Shown: positions 34,523-44,429, counted from the first letter of the stretch. The stretch: DNA of 64,000 nt from [Clostridium] aminophilum DSM 10710 (GCF_000711825.1 NZ_JONJ01000009.1:62001-126000), one strand, 5' to 3'. Program-made: numbers and translations. Notes: a model not told the origin generated them from the letters alone.

Positions 34523-35800
34523 TCACTTCAGAAAAGGCAGCAGCGGCGGTTCCGTGACTTTCTGTCCGATCTTTGTGGCGCGGATCTTGGAATATGCGAT
34601 TTTCTGCGACGAATACAGACTGTAATATCCGGACAGCATGTAGCTCACCGCAATCACCACTGCAAAATACGGCATCGGATCATAGCCGAACATCTCAAAA
34701 CCGATCAGGAGGGACGCCATCGGCGCGTTCGTTACCGCCGAGAAAAACGCCAGCATGGCGCACGCTGCCGTCAGCGTCGGATCCAGTCCCAGAACGGAGG
34801 CGTAAATGCCGCCGACCGAAGCTCCGATCGCAAATGACGGAACGATCTCCCCGCCTTTGTAGCCTGCGCCGAGAGACAGCGCCGTGAGAAGCATCTTCAG
34901 GATAAAATCCAGCGGTCTGGATTCCCCCGAAAGACCGGCAAGAATCAGATTCGCGCCGGTGTTGTTGTAACGGTATCCGGTCAAAAGCGAACACGCGATC
35001 ACGATCAGACCGCCGGCCACGATCCGGATATAACGGTTCGGACAGAACTTCGCGTACATTGCTTCCGCATTGTGCATGATCGTGATAAACAGAACGGCGC
35101 AGGCGGCGGTGATCAGCCCCAGCACTACCACCAGAGCCATGGAAACCGGTCCGATCTCCGGGGCATTCAGCGTGCCGAAAGTCGTCGGCGCAAGCTGAAA
35201 ATATTTCGCAACACCCGCAGCCACAAACGACGCAAAAATGCACGGTACCAGCGCGGCATAATAGATCACACCGACGCTGATCATCTCCAGCGGAAAGATG
35301 GCCGCGGCCATCGGGGTTCCGAACAGAGCGGAAAAGACCGATGTCATGCCGCACATGATCGCGATATTGGTGTCGTCCGGATCGAGACGGAACAGCTTTG
35401 CCGCCGTCGATCCGATGGAACCGCCCATCTGGAGCGCCGCTCCCTCACGTCCGCAGCTTCCTCCGCCGAGATGAGAGAGAACACTTCCGATAAAAATCGC
35501 CGGAGCCATGGTAGGCTTCAATTTGTTCTCGCTGTATACCGCCTCCAGAACCATGTTTGTCCCGCGGTTTTTTTCTTCACCGAGCGCCTTGTAAATCAGC
35601 ATGATCAGAACGCCGAGAAGCGGAAGCGCAAACAGGAGAATATGATTTTTCCCGAACATTCCGACTGCCCATGAGACCGCAAAACCGAAGGCGGTTCCCA
35701 CCGCTCCGGCCGCGAGGCCGATCAGGACAGAGAGAACACTCCATCGCACAAAATATAAAATCGTAAGAACAAGCGGATTTTTTTTCCCGGTGTTACTCAT
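34523..35800 (-). CDS. ClC-family chloride channel or antiporter
   Basis: 425-residue membrane protein of the ClC family with about ten or more helices. Selectivity-filter motifs are visible: GGSCGREGAALQMGG (the GREGP-like site, with Ala replacing Pro) and GGEIVPSFAIGASVGG (the GxFxP-like site). Bacterial members exchange chloride or fluoride for protons; this one is not assigned further. AAGGAG before ATG 35800. The region from 35801 to 35950 between it and ftsY is C/T-rich degenerate sequence without a gene. Confidence 0.88.
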   Translation of the reverse strand: MSNTGKKNPLVLTILYFVRWSVLSVLIGLAAGAVGTAFGFAVSWAVGMFGKNHILLFALPLLGVLIMLIYKALGEEKNRGTNMVLEAVYSENKLKPTMAPAIFIGSVLSHLGGGSCGREGAALQMGGSIGSTAAKLFRLDPDDTNIAIMCGMTSVFSALFGTPMAAAIFPLEMISVGVIYYAALVPCIFASFVAAGVAKYFQLAPTTFGTLNAPEIGPVSMALVVVLGLITAACAVLFITIMHNAEAMYAKFCPNRYIRIVAGGLIVIACSLLTGYRYNNTGANLILAGLSGESRPLDFILKMLLTALSLGAGYKGGEIVPSFAIGASVGGIYASVLGLDPTLTAACAMLAFFSAVTNAPMASLLIGFEMFGYDPMPYFAVVIAVSYMLSGYYSLYSSQKIAYSKIRATKIGQKVTEPPLLPFLK

Positions 35801-35950
35801 GCTGCATCTCCTTTTACCGATTCGTTCCCTTCTCTGCGTCAGACGCTTCCGTCTTCCCTGCTACGTCTCCGACTTCGTTGCTGCGATTTCGTCTTTCCGG
35901 ATGCGCTTCCTTCTCCCGGCTGCGCCTCCGGCTCAGCTCTGTTCCGGCAT

Positions 35951-36910
35951 TCACTCCTTCGCCGGTTCGCTCTCCGTCTTCTCCGGGCGCTCAAACAGCG
36001 CATTGACAAAATCGTTCGCGTCGAACTTCTGCATATCGTCGATCTTTTCTCCGACGCCCACATATTTTACCGGAATTCCCAGTTCGGACTGAATCGCAAC
36101 GGCGATGCCGCCCTTGGCGGTTCCGTCCAGTTTCGTCAGGATAATGCCGGTAATCGGAGCCGCCTCCATAAACTGACGCGCCTGAGAGAGCGCATTCTGG
36201 CCGGTGGTACCGTCCAGAACAACTAATGTCTCACGATACGCATCCGCAAATTCCCGGTCGATGACACGGTTGATCTTGCTCAGCTCCTGCATGAGGTTCT
36301 TCTTATTGTGAAGTCTTCCCGCCGTATCGACGATCAGCACATCCGCGCCTCTCGCCTTGGAAGCCTGAATCGCATCAAACACAACCGCTGCCGGATCTGC
36401 TCCCTCTTTCTGGGAGATCAGCTCCACCCCCGCACGGTTTGACCACTCCTCCAGCTGCTCGATGGCTCCGGCACGGAAGGTATCCGCCGCCGCAAGGACA
36501 ACGCGTTTTCCCTGGTTCTTCAGCTGATCGGCAAGTTTCCCCACGGACGTGGTCTTTCCGACGCCGTTGACGCCGATCACCAGCACCACAGACTTGCGGT
36601 TTTCAAACTCGTAGGCGCCCTCTCCCGGAACCATCTGTGCCTTGATCGACTCGATCAGCAGTTCCCGGCAGTTCTCCGGCTCCTTAATGTGCTGCTCGGC
36701 CACCTTCCGGCGCAGATCATCCATGATTGCCGCCGTGGTCTTGACGCCGATATCCGCCATAATCAGCGTCTCCTCGATCTCATCGTAAAACTCGTCATCG
36801 ATGGATGAGAATCCGCTGAAAATGCTGTCAATTCCCTTTTTGATGGAATCTCTTGTCTTGGTCAGTCCCTCGAACAGACGTCCGAAGAATCCCTTTTTCT
36901 CTTCTGCCAT
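35951..36910 (-). CDS. ftsY: Signal recognition particle receptor FtsY
   Basis: 319-residue SRP receptor GTPase, which docks ribosome-SRP complexes at the membrane. A short N-terminal helix ([16 protein letters not shown]) is followed by the NG domain: [15 protein letters not shown] (G1), DTAGRLHNK (G3), [10 protein letters not shown] (G4). There is no long acidic A domain, normal for Firmicutes. GGAGG site. It lies 26 bp after smc, as in many Clostridia. Confidence 0.96.
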   Translation of the reverse strand: MAEEKKGFFGRLFEGLTKTRDSIKKGIDSIFSGFSSIDDEFYDEIEETLIMADIGVKTTAAIMDDLRRKVAEQHIKEPENCRELLIESIKAQMVPGEGAYEFENRKSVVLVIGVNGVGKTTSVGKLADQLKNQGKRVVLAAADTFRAGAIEQLEEWSNRAGVELISQKEGADPAAVVFDAIQASKARGADVLIVDTAGRLHNKKNLMQELSKINRVIDREFADAYRETLVVLDGTTGQNALSQARQFMEAAPITGIILTKLDGTAKGGIAVAIQSELGIPVKYVGVGEKIDDMQKFDANDFVNALFERPEKTESEPAKE

Positions 36911-36936
36911 TGTTTGTCCTCCAGGCTCCTGTTAAA

Positions 36937-39900
36937 TTATTTTCCGCCTTCCAGATCACTCTCGATCAGGCTGACGGATACCATCGTCGATACGCCCTTC
37001 TCCTGCATGGTGATACCGTAGAGACGGTCACACCCGAGCATGGTTCCCCGTCGGTGAGTGATGACAATAAACTGTGTGTGTTCCGTTAGCTTGTGCAAAT
37101 ACCCCGCAAAACGGTCTACGTTCGAATCATCCAGCGCCGCCTCAATCTCGTCCAGAAGACAGAAGGGCGACGGTTTCAGATTCTGAATTGCAAAGAGCAG
37201 CGCAATGGCGGTAAGGGCTTTCTCTCCGCCCGACAGCTGCATCATATTCTGCAGTTTTTTGCCCGGCGGCTGGGAAATGATGCCGATCCCGGCTTCCAGC
37301 ACATCCACGCCTTCCTCCAGCTTCAGCGCCGCCGAACCGCCGCCGAAGAGTTCCCGGAACACCGTGTTAAACTCCCGGGCGATCTCCTGGAACTTCTCGG
37401 TAAACTGGCGCTTCATGCCCTGATCGAGTTCGTCGATGATCCGGCGAAGCGCGGCCTCGCTGGCTTCCAGATCCGCATGCTGCTTCTCCATGAATTCAAA
37501 GCGCTCGGAAACTTCTTTGTATTCCTCGATCGCATTCACGCTGACCTGACCCAGTCCCTTGATCCGGCTCCGCAGATCCGCAGTCTCTTTTTTCATATCC
37601 GGCACCGAATCCAGCGATTCGTCGCGGAACTGCTCGGCACCCGCATATTCCAGTTCATACTCGGAACGGATATACTCGGCACGGCCTTCGATCTTTTCCT
37701 CCAGTTTTTCCTTCTGATTGTCCAGACGGACAAGATCGCGGTCCAGAAGATTCATGCGCTCGGTGAGTTTTTCCTGCTCGTCGAAGTAAGCCCTGGATTT
37801 TGCCGCCTCTTCGGCGCGTCTTGCCCGGGTCTGCTCCGCCTTCTGTTTTTCGGCATCGCGTTTACCGGTCTCCTCTTCAATCCGAAGATCGATGCTGCGG
37901 ATTTCCGCTTCTTTTTCCCGAATCCGGTCTTCGCGTCCGTTGTTCCGCTCATGGAGCTCTTCTGTTTCTTCCAGAAGCCCCCGGATCTCCTGTTCGAGAC
38001 GTTCCTTTGTCTCCCGTGCGAATCCGCTCTTCTGGCGGAATCCCTCCACTTCGAGGTTGACATTGGCCTGTGCCTCTTCGGCCTCCGCCATCTTTGCGCG
38101 GAGTTCTTCCAGTTCGTCGGTGAGGTCGGACGAGCGCTCTGCCATATCCGCATTGTCATTCTCAATGCGCTCGAGATCTTCTTCCGCCTGACTGCGCTGT
38201 GCTTTCAGCTCGGTCATGCGGGCTTTCGCCTGCTCGATCTGTGCGCTCAGGTTGTCGGCATTTTCCCGGCTCTCATCCCGGCGCCGCTCCGCCTGCTGAA
38301 GTTCCATCTCGACCTGACTGCGGTCAAGAAGCGCTTTCTGAATTGCGTCATTGTTCTCGGAGCGGAGACGCTGATCAGCCATATGCTTTTCCTCGATCCG
38401 CAGAATCTCCGACTGATTCTTCTCAACCTCCTCGAGAGCGCGGTCCTTCTGCTCCCCGAGTTCATCGATCTCCCTCTTTCGTCCGAGGAGATTGCTGTTG
38501 TTCTTAAACGCACCGCCGGTAAGGGATCCGCCCGCATTCAAAAGTTCTCCCTCGAGCGTGACGATCCGGAGTGCATAATGATACTTCCGGTTCAGCGCAA
38601 TCGCATGGTCAATGGTGTCGGCCACCACAGTCCTTCCGAGAAGGTAATCCATGATTCCCCGGAATTCCTGTTCCGTCTTCACCAGATCGCTCGCAAGGCC
38701 CAGAACCCCCTCCTCCGAGAGTGCGGATTTCTGCGGGAACTCGCCCCTTCCCTTCATGCTGGTCTCCGGAAGGAACGTCGCGCGTCCGGCCCGGTTCTGC
38801 TTCAGGAAATTGATCAGGCGTTTCGCCGTATCTTCATTGTCTGTGACAATGTTCTGGATAGTTCCGCCGAGAGCCGTCTCAATCGCCGTCTCATAGCGTC
38901 TGTCGGTTGAAATGAGATCTGCCACAACGCCCTTGATTCCGGGAATCCGGGACTTCTGCTCCATGACACGGCGGATACTGTTGCCGTATCCTTCATAGCG
39001 CTCCGCAAGGTTGCGCAGCGACTCCAGTCTTGTCTGGGCAATGTGATAATTTCTCTGTGCTTCACTCAGCGCATCGTTCGCCGAAGCAATCGCCTGTTCT
39101 TCCTGTGCGATCCTCTCACGGATCTTTTCACTCTCCGCGCGGAGAGAAGAGATTGCTGCATCCTTCCGGGCAAGTTCTGCCTTTTTCGCATCGATTTCTT
39201 CATTGCCGGCGGTCATATCGCTCTCGAGACGCATCTGGTTTCCGACCAGTTCTGCCCGGCGGGCATCCGTCTCTTCATACTGCGTGCGGTATTTCTCAAT
39301 ATCCGCGGCAATTCCGGATTTCTTTTCCAGCGAAGCCATGATCGCATCGCGGATGCGTCCGATCTCCGTTTCTTTCTCTGCGGCTTCCCGGCGCGTTTGC
39401 GTGAGGATACCGGCGGAGTCTTCGCCCTTTTCCCTGGCTTCCTCCGCCCGCTTCATCCACTCTTCAATCTGCTCTTCGGCGGTCTTTTTCTGATCTTCTT
39501 TCCTTGCGATATCTTCGGCGATCGCCTGAAGCCGTTCATTGACGTGCTCCGCACCGGCCTTTTCGCTGTTGATCTTTTCGCCGAGGACTCCCTTTTTTCC
39601 GGTGAGAGTCTGAATCTCCAGCTCGGCCGCTGCCGCCGCCTCATCCGCCTCACGGATCGCCGCATCCAGTTCCTCCACCAGGACTGTCAGCTGTTCGTGC
39701 GCGCCTTTCTTCTCTTCCGACTCCCGTCTGACCGTATCGAGATCATTCTGGACAATCTTCGCGCGGTCCAGTGACTCCGTCAGCTGTTCGCGGAGTGACT
39801 TCGTCTCCAGAAGAAACAGATTGATATCCAGCTTCTTCAGGTGATCGCGGAGTTCCAGATATTCCTTTGCCTTTTCCGCCTGAATCTTCAGCGGCCCCAC

Positions 39901-40503
39901 CCGGTGTTCGAGTTCTGCCAGAATATCATTGATGCGGACGAGGTTCTGCTGCTCATCATCCAGCTTTTTCTGGGCTTCCGCCTTTCTTCGTTTAAACTTG
40001 ACGATTCCTGCCGCCTCATCAAACAGTTCACGCCGTTCCTCCGGCCGTCCCGAGAGAATCCTCTCGATCTGACCCTGTCCGATAATCGAATATCCCTCTT
40101 TACCGATACCCGTATCATAGAACAGCTCATTGATATCTTTCAGTCTGCAGGCGGAGCCGTTGATCTTGTACTCACTCTCACCGGAGCGGTACAGTCTTCG
40201 GGATACCGTCACCTCGTCAAAATCGATCGGAAGTACGTGATCGGTATTGTCAAGAGTGATCGCGACATAGGCAAACCCCTGCGGTCTTCTCATTTCCGTT
40301 CCCGCAAAGATGACATCCTGCATGGAGCCGCCGCGGAGCGACTTCGCACTCTGTTCACCGAGAACCCAGCGCATGGCATCCGCGACATTGCTCTTTCCGG
40401 AACCGTTCGGTCCGACAATTCCCGTAACTCCGTTATGAAACTCAAACAGAATCCGGTTGGCAAATGACTTAAATCCCTGAATCTCTATGCTTTTCAGATA
40501 CAT
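36937..40503 (-). CDS. smc: Chromosome segregation protein SMC
   Basis: 1188-residue condensin ATPase. Walker A GPNGSGKSN near residue 35, long coiled coils on both sides of a hinge (about residues 500-670), then the signature LSGGEKALTAIALLFAI and Walker B CLLDEIEAALDD. The start ATG 40503 overlaps the last 10 bp of rnc, and AAGGA lies 9 nt upstream; the frame's earlier ATG at 40527 is less likely. The neighbours rnc and ftsY are the conserved Firmicutes context. scpA and scpB are not in the window. Confidence 0.97.
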   Translation of the reverse strand: MYLKSIEIQGFKSFANRILFEFHNGVTGIVGPNGSGKSNVADAMRWVLGEQSAKSLRGGSMQDVIFAGTEMRRPQGFAYVAITLDNTDHVLPIDFDEVTVSRRLYRSGESEYKINGSACRLKDINELFYDTGIGKEGYSIIGQGQIERILSGRPEERRELFDEAAGIVKFKRRKAEAQKKLDDEQQNLVRINDILAELEHRVGPLKIQAEKAKEYLELRDHLKKLDINLFLLETKSLREQLTESLDRAKIVQNDLDTVRRESEEKKGAHEQLTVLVEELDAAIREADEAAAAAELEIQTLTGKKGVLGEKINSEKAGAEHVNERLQAIAEDIARKEDQKKTAEEQIEEWMKRAEEAREKGEDSAGILTQTRREAAEKETEIGRIRDAIMASLEKKSGIAADIEKYRTQYEETDARRAELVGNQMRLESDMTAGNEEIDAKKAELARKDAAISSLRAESEKIRERIAQEEQAIASANDALSEAQRNYHIAQTRLESLRNLAERYEGYGNSIRRVMEQKSRIPGIKGVVADLISTDRRYETAIETALGGTIQNIVTDNEDTAKRLINFLKQNRAGRATFLPETSMKGRGEFPQKSALSEEGVLGLASDLVKTEQEFRGIMDYLLGRTVVADTIDHAIALNRKYHYALRIVTLEGELLNAGGSLTGGAFKNNSNLLGRKREIDELGEQKDRALEEVEKNQSEILRIEEKHMADQRLRSENNDAIQKALLDRSQVEMELQQAERRRDESRENADNLSAQIEQAKARMTELKAQRSQAEEDLERIENDNADMAERSSDLTDELEELRAKMAEAEEAQANVNLEVEGFRQKSGFARETKERLEQEIRGLLEETEELHERNNGREDRIREKEAEIRSIDLRIEEETGKRDAEKQKAEQTRARRAEEAAKSRAYFDEQEKLTERMNLLDRDLVRLDNQKEKLEEKIEGRAEYIRSEYELEYAGAEQFRDESLDSVPDMKKETADLRSRIKGLGQVSVNAIEEYKEVSERFEFMEKQHADLEASEAALRRIIDELDQGMKRQFTEKFQEIAREFNTVFRELFGGGSAALKLEEGVDVLEAGIGIISQPPGKKLQNMMQLSGGEKALTAIALLFAIQNLKPSPFCLLDEIEAALDDSNVDRFAGYLHKLTEHTQFIVITHRRGTMLGCDRLYGITMQEKGVSTMVSVSLIESDLEGGK

Positions 40504-41195
40504 GATCCCTGTTCCTTCTTCAGACACAGAATTCCTTCATAGGCAGCACGCTGTTCCGCGGCTTTCTTTGTTCTTCCCTTTCCGCGTCCGATCTCCCGGC
40601 CGTTGATGGATGCCGCAACCTCAAAACTCTTGTTGTGATCCGGTCCTTCTTCCGCAAGGAGCACGTAGCTGAGTTCGCCGATACCGCTTCCCTGAACGAT
40701 CTCCTGAAGATTGGTCTTGCTGTCAAAAAACAGCTTTTTGTGCTCCATGTCATTCATGATGAATTTTAGGATAAATGTCTTCGCGCTCTCAAATCCGCTG
40801 TCCAGATAAATTGCGCCGATCAGCGATTCGAGGGCATCGGAAACCACGGAATTCCTCGTCCGTCCGCCGGTGGCATCTTCGCCTTTGCCGAGATGGAGAT
40901 AGCGTCCGAGATCAAACTGCTCCGCACAGTATGCAAGCGTCGGCTCGCAGACCATACTGGCTCTCGTCTTCGTCAGATCTCCCTCCGGCATATCCGGAAA
41001 CCGGTGAAAGAGAAAATCACTGGAGACAACCTCTAGAACCGAATCTCCGAGAAACTCCAGCCGCTCATTGCAGCCGAGGTGGCCGAGATGCTTTTCATTT
41101 GCGTAGGAACTGTGTGTCAGAGCCTGTGTCAGAAGCGATTTGGTCCGGAAGGTGTATCCGATCCGCTCTTCCAGCTCTCTCTCCATTGCGTTCAT
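40494..41195 (-). CDS. rnc: Ribonuclease III
   Basis: 233-residue double-strand-specific endonuclease for rRNA and mRNA processing. The catalytic signature ERLEFLGDSVLE lies near residue 40, DALESLIGAIYLDSG near 115, and a C-terminal dsRNA-binding domain (YVLLAEEGPDHNKSFEV) follows. ATG 41195 has GGAGG 6 nt upstream; the 30 codons of frame before it are not supported. Its end overlaps smc. Confidence 0.96.
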   Translation of the reverse strand: MNAMERELEERIGYTFRTKSLLTQALTHSSYANEKHLGHLGCNERLEFLGDSVLEVVSSDFLFHRFPDMPEGDLTKTRASMVCEPTLAYCAEQFDLGRYLHLGKGEDATGGRTRNSVVSDALESLIGAIYLDSGFESAKTFILKFIMNDMEHKKLFFDSKTNLQEIVQGSGIGELSYVLLAEEGPDHNKSFEVAASINGREIGRGKGRTKKAAEQRAAYEGILCLKKEQGSCI

Positions 41196-41392
41196 TCTTA
41201 TCCTCCATGTTGAGCGCGCAACCCGAAGGCGGACGACTCCTGCGCATATGTCCGCCGGACACCTGTCCCTGTGACCGACTGACATACAGGCAGGCAGATT
41301 CTTCTCTCCGCCATGCTCCGGTACCGCGCTGTGTAAAAAAAAGTAACGGTGGTATCGATATAAATCACGGAATTCCGAAAAAATCCCATGAT

Positions 41393-41428
41393 AGTATGAA
41401 AGCCCGCCACCGGCGGGCCTTCCATACT
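41393..41428 (-). terminator. Terminator after acpP
   Basis: A long stem, AGTATGGAAGGCCCGCC / GGCGGGCTTTCATACT, close to perfect, just downstream of the acpP stop on the minus strand. rnc is therefore probably read from its own promoter or by read-through. Confidence 0.75.
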
Positions 41429-41447
41429 GAAATGTATGAGTTCCGGA

Positions 41448-41684
41448 TCAGTTTCCGGAAACTTCCTGACGGATGCGCTCTTCCGCATCACCGACTGTCG
41501 AAATCTTCTCTGCCTCTTCCACCGGGATCTCAATCTCAAATTCATCTTCGATTCCCATAATGATCTGTGCAAGATCAAGAGAGTCTGCGCCGAGATCATC
41601 CGCGAAGCGGGTATCTCTTGTGATCTCATCCGGATCGATACTCATAACTTCAGAAATAATTTTAACCAGCTTTTCAAATTCCAT
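41448..41684 (-). CDS. acpP: Acyl carrier protein
   Basis: 78-residue carrier for fatty-acid synthesis. The phosphopantetheine Ser is in GADSLDLAQ, and the acidic helix 2 ([14 protein letters not shown]) is typical. GAGGAGG lies 7 nt before the ATG. It follows plsX after a 281-bp repeat-rich gap and is followed by a terminator. Confidence 0.97.
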   Translation of the reverse strand: MEFEKLVKIISEVMSIDPDEITRDTRFADDLGADSLDLAQIIMGIEDEFEIEIPVEEAEKISTVGDAEERIRQEVSGN

Positions 41685-41801
41685 GAAAGCTCCTCCTCAG
41701 GTCTCACCTGTCTTGAAATATATAATGTATACAGGATCCGCATATTGCATCCCCTGAACCATGCAATTTCAGCCGTTTCCGGCTCCTCTGTTCCATACGC
41801 T

Positions 41802-41980
41802 TTCCGCGTTTACTTCTTTTCGGCTTTCTCGCGATGACTGTTTTTCTGCTTATTCCGCGTTTACCGCTATTTCGCTTATTCCGCGTTTACCGTTCTCTGT
41901 TTTTCGCGATGACAGCTTTTTGGCGTTTGCAGCTTTCCAGCTTTTTCGCGCCACAGTTATTCGGTTTATTCCGCGTTTAC
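41802..41980. repeat. Four copies of the plsX 3' end, in the plsX-acpP gap
   Basis: TTCCGCGTTTAC occurs at 41802, 41853, 41879 and 41969. The last copy is the end of plsX itself, encoding the final VNAE before the stop. Two other copies keep the wider context TTATTCCGCGTTTACCG including the TAA. A second motif, TCGCGATGAC, occurs at 41829 and 41904. Confidence 0.75.
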
Positions 41981-42994
41981 CGCTTTCTCGGCTTCTTCTG
42001 CGGCATTCAGTGCTTCCTGAATCTTCTCGTTGATCCTCTGTTCCGTAAAAGTGATGCACTGCAGGATCGTATTGTGCACTTCGACCGCTTTCGCGCTGCC
42101 GTGTGTCTTGACCACAAGGCCCTTGCATCCGAGAAGCGGAGCGCCGCCGTACTCGGTCACATCAAAAGCCTTCATCGACTTTTTCAGCGCCGGTTTCGCC
42201 ATCAGGGCACCGATCTTTGAGATAAGAGTTGACATCAGCCCCTTCTTGATCATATGAATCAGTGTTGATCCCAGTCCCTCATACAGCTTCAGAATCACAT
42301 TTCCGGTAAATGCTTCCGTCACAATGACATCCGCCGCACCGTGCGGGATCTCACGGGCTTCGATATTGCCCACAAAATTGATATCCTTACACGCCTTCAG
42401 AAGCGGATATGTCTCTTTGGCGAGCGCATTTCCCTTTTCTTCCTCCACCCCGATGTTTACGAGTCCGACGCGCGGATTCTCCACCCCGATGACATTCTTC
42501 ATGTAAATGGAACCCATGCGGGCAAACTGAACCAGATTGGAAGCCTTCGCATCCACATTCGCACCGCAGTCAATCAGAAGTGAAATTCCGTTCTCCGTCG
42601 GAATCAGCGGAGCCAGCGGCGGTCTCTCCACGCCCTTGATCCGGCCGACAATCAGCATTCCGCCTGCAAGGATGGCACCGGAACTTCCGGCGGAGCAGAA
42701 CGCATCGGCTTCCCCGTTCTTGACAAGGTTCATGCCGACGACAATGGATGAATCCTTCTTCTTCCGAAGTGCATTGACCGGATGTTCTCCCGTCTCAATC
42801 ACCTCTTCGGCATGGACAATATCCACCAGAGACGGATCTCCGCCCTGCCGTCTGATCTCATCGCGGATCACCTGCTCCCGGCCGATCAGAACAACACGGA
42901 TGTCATTCCTTTCCCTGGCAGCGCTCAGAGCACCTTTTATAATCTCGCCCGGGGCATTGTCTCCTCCCATGGCGTCAACCGCAACTCTAATCAT
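41966..42994 (-). CDS. plsX: Phosphate acyltransferase PlsX
   Basis: 342-residue enzyme that converts acyl-ACP to acyl-phosphate for phospholipid synthesis. N-terminal VAVDAMGGDNAPGEI and NIGVEEEKGN are family marks; the C-terminus ends in an Ala/Glu-rich helix. ATG 42994 has AAGGAG 10 nt upstream. Upstream the frame stays open through three 39-bp repeats, which belong to the transcribed leader rather than the protein. The partner acpP follows; plsY is not in the window. Confidence 0.95.
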   Translation of the reverse strand: MIRVAVDAMGGDNAPGEIIKGALSAARERNDIRVVLIGREQVIRDEIRRQGGDPSLVDIVHAEEVIETGEHPVNALRKKKDSSIVVGMNLVKNGEADAFCSAGSSGAILAGGMLIVGRIKGVERPPLAPLIPTENGISLLIDCGANVDAKASNLVQFARMGSIYMKNVIGVENPRVGLVNIGVEEEKGNALAKETYPLLKACKDINFVGNIEAREIPHGAADVIVTEAFTGNVILKLYEGLGSTLIHMIKKGLMSTLISKIGALMAKPALKKSMKAFDVTEYGGAPLLGCKGLVVKTHGSAKAVEVHNTILQCITFTEQRINEKIQEALNAAEEAEKAVNAE

Positions 42995-43010
42995 AATCTG
43001 ATAACTCCTT

Positions 43011-43127
43011 TTCGGCACGAATGCCGTTTTTGTTCGATCGCGCTTCCGATTCGGCACGGATGCCGTTCTTGTTCGATCGCGCTTCCGATTCGGCACGGAC
43101 TGCCGTTTTGTTCGATCGCACTTCCGA
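43011..43127 (-). repeat. Three tandem 39-bp hairpin repeats in the plsX leader
   Basis: Units start at 43011, 43050 and 43089 and are exactly 39 bp each. Each has arms CGGCA and TGCCG around a loop that varies in sequence and length (CGAA, CGGA, CGGAC on the plus strand), plus a conserved GTTCGATCGC block. They lie between the plsX promoter and the plsX ribosome site. Confidence 0.9.
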
Positions 43128-43144
43128 TCGTAAAATCAGTTATT

Positions 43145-43173
43145 ACTATACTAAAGATTGGATTTGAAATCAA
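43145..43173 (-). promoter_or_regulatory. Sigma-A promoter of plsX
   Basis: Minus-strand TTGATT, exactly 17 bp, TATAGT. The -35 box overlaps the stop codon of the patatin-like gene. Transcription would begin near 43138, just before the repeat array. Confidence 0.7.
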
Positions 43174-44027
43174 CAAGATAGAAATGTTCTGATCCGTTCC
43201 AGTTCATTCTGTGCATCGAACCGGCCAAGATCATAGATTTCCTGCAGTTTCACCGGGTCCGCTTCCACCCGTCCGATGCGGAGAGGTCGGCTCGGGCGGA
43301 TCAGGCAGATCTCCCCTTTTTCCGCCATTTTCTCAATATCCTGTACTTCGCGGTTATAATGCGCAAAACGCAGGCGGAGCTGTTTTGCAAATTCCGGATA
43401 TCTCCGGTAGAAGTTTCCCGGAAGCCACCACGCACCGGCTTTTTTCCGGTATCCCTGATCGCGGGTGAGCACCACCACGTTCCGGGCAAAACCCAGCCGG
43501 CGGAACGCCCGCACGGGAATCGAATCTGTGCATCCGCCATCCATATACTTCTGACCGTTCCACTCCACCGGCCTCGAGATGTAGGGCAATGTCGCCGACG
43601 CGCGGAGAACATCGATTCCCTCGTGCAGATCCTCGACCCGGATCAGCTCGGATTTCCCCGTTTCCATGTTGCTGCACCCGCAGTAGAACTCCATGGGGTT
43701 CTTCCGGAACGCCTCGTAGTCAAACGGATCCAGTTTGTCCGGCAGCTCATGGTAGCTGAAATCCACGCCGACGAAATCCCCGGTCAGGAAGAAATTCCGC
43801 ATACTCATAAAGCGCTTGTCCTGACCAAAGCGTTTATAATACCGAATGCTCCGCCCGTTCTGTCCGGATGCGAAAGAGGTTCCCATGATCGCGCCCGCCG
43901 AGACACCGACCAGACCGTCAAAAGTGATCCCGTTCTCCATCAGCACATCGAGGACGCCGGCAGTATACATGCCGCGCATTCCGCCGCCTTCCAGTACGAT
44001 TCCGTTTTTTGTCTTCTTCTCTTCCAT
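43170..44027 (-). CDS. Patatin-like phospholipase
   Basis: 285-residue predicted lipid acyl hydrolase of the patatin/RssA type. The oxyanion-hole block GGGMRG is near residue 15, the nucleophile elbow GVSAG near residue 45, and the catalytic Asp motif MDGG near residue 165. ATG 44027 has AAAGGA 9 nt upstream; the frame is open for another 32 codons. It stands between rpmF and plsX, two genes usually adjacent, so it may act on membrane lipids in line with its plsX neighbour, but that is inference. Confidence 0.85.
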   Translation of the reverse strand: MEEKKTKNGIVLEGGGMRGMYTAGVLDVLMENGITFDGLVGVSAGAIMGTSFASGQNGRSIRYYKRFGQDKRFMSMRNFFLTGDFVGVDFSYHELPDKLDPFDYEAFRKNPMEFYCGCSNMETGKSELIRVEDLHEGIDVLRASATLPYISRPVEWNGQKYMDGGCTDSIPVRAFRRLGFARNVVVLTRDQGYRKKAGAWWLPGNFYRRYPEFAKQLRLRFAHYNREVQDIEKMAEKGEICLIRPSRPLRIGRVEADPVKLQEIYDLGRFDAQNELERIRTFLSC

Positions 44028-44181
44028 GATCCGATGTCCTTTCTGCATTGATGCGATTCCTTCTGCAATAATATAATATTTTGAACTAATTTTCCACTCG
44101 AAGGAATCCTGCTGCAGGTACACCCCGCGGAGCGTTTATTATGTCAAAAGGACTTGTGAAACGCTTTTCTTTGACATAATG

Positions 44182-44212
44182 AAAGGACCCCCGGTGCGCA
44201 CCAGGGGTCCCT
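44182..44212 (-). terminator. Terminator after rpmF
   Basis: Stem GGACCCC / GGGGTCC extended by GGTGCGCACC at the top, followed by TTTCATT on the minus strand, about 35 bp after the rpmF stop. Confidence 0.75.
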
Positions 44213-44246
44213 TTATTGATCTTCGCGAAGAATTGATATTCGTTAA

Positions 44247-44429
44247 TTAGTCCTCGACTCTAACGATCTCTTTCTTGTTGTAAGTACCGCAAGCCTTGCA
44301 GACTCTGTGCGGCATCATAAGAGCTCCGCACTTCGGGCATTTAACCAGAGTAGATGCTTTCATCTTCCAGTTAGCTCTGCGACGATCTCTTCTTCCCTTA
44401 GAAGACTTGTTCTTCGGACAGATAGACAT
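44247..44429 (-). CDS. rpmF: 50S ribosomal protein L32
   Basis: 60-residue zinc-binding ribosomal protein. It begins with SICPKNKSSKGRRDRRRANW and carries two Cys pairs (CPKCG and CKACG) for zinc. ATG 44429 has GGAGG 7 nt upstream. It has its own consensus promoter and terminator, thus a one-gene transcript. The DUF177 gene that normally precedes it is not in the 199-bp gap to ackA. Confidence 0.97.
   Translation of the reverse strand: MSICPKNKSSKGRRDRRRANWKMKASTLVKCPKCGALMMPHRVCKACGTYNKKEIVRVED

Noticed and set aside
35820-35945. Possible degenerate tandem repeat (CTGCG and CTTCGTCT-like pieces) between the ClC gene and ftsY
   Set aside because: No constant unit length could be set, so it is only C/T-rich sequence.
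43011-43127. CRISPR array
   Set aside because: The three units adjoin directly with no unique spacers, and there are no cas genes.
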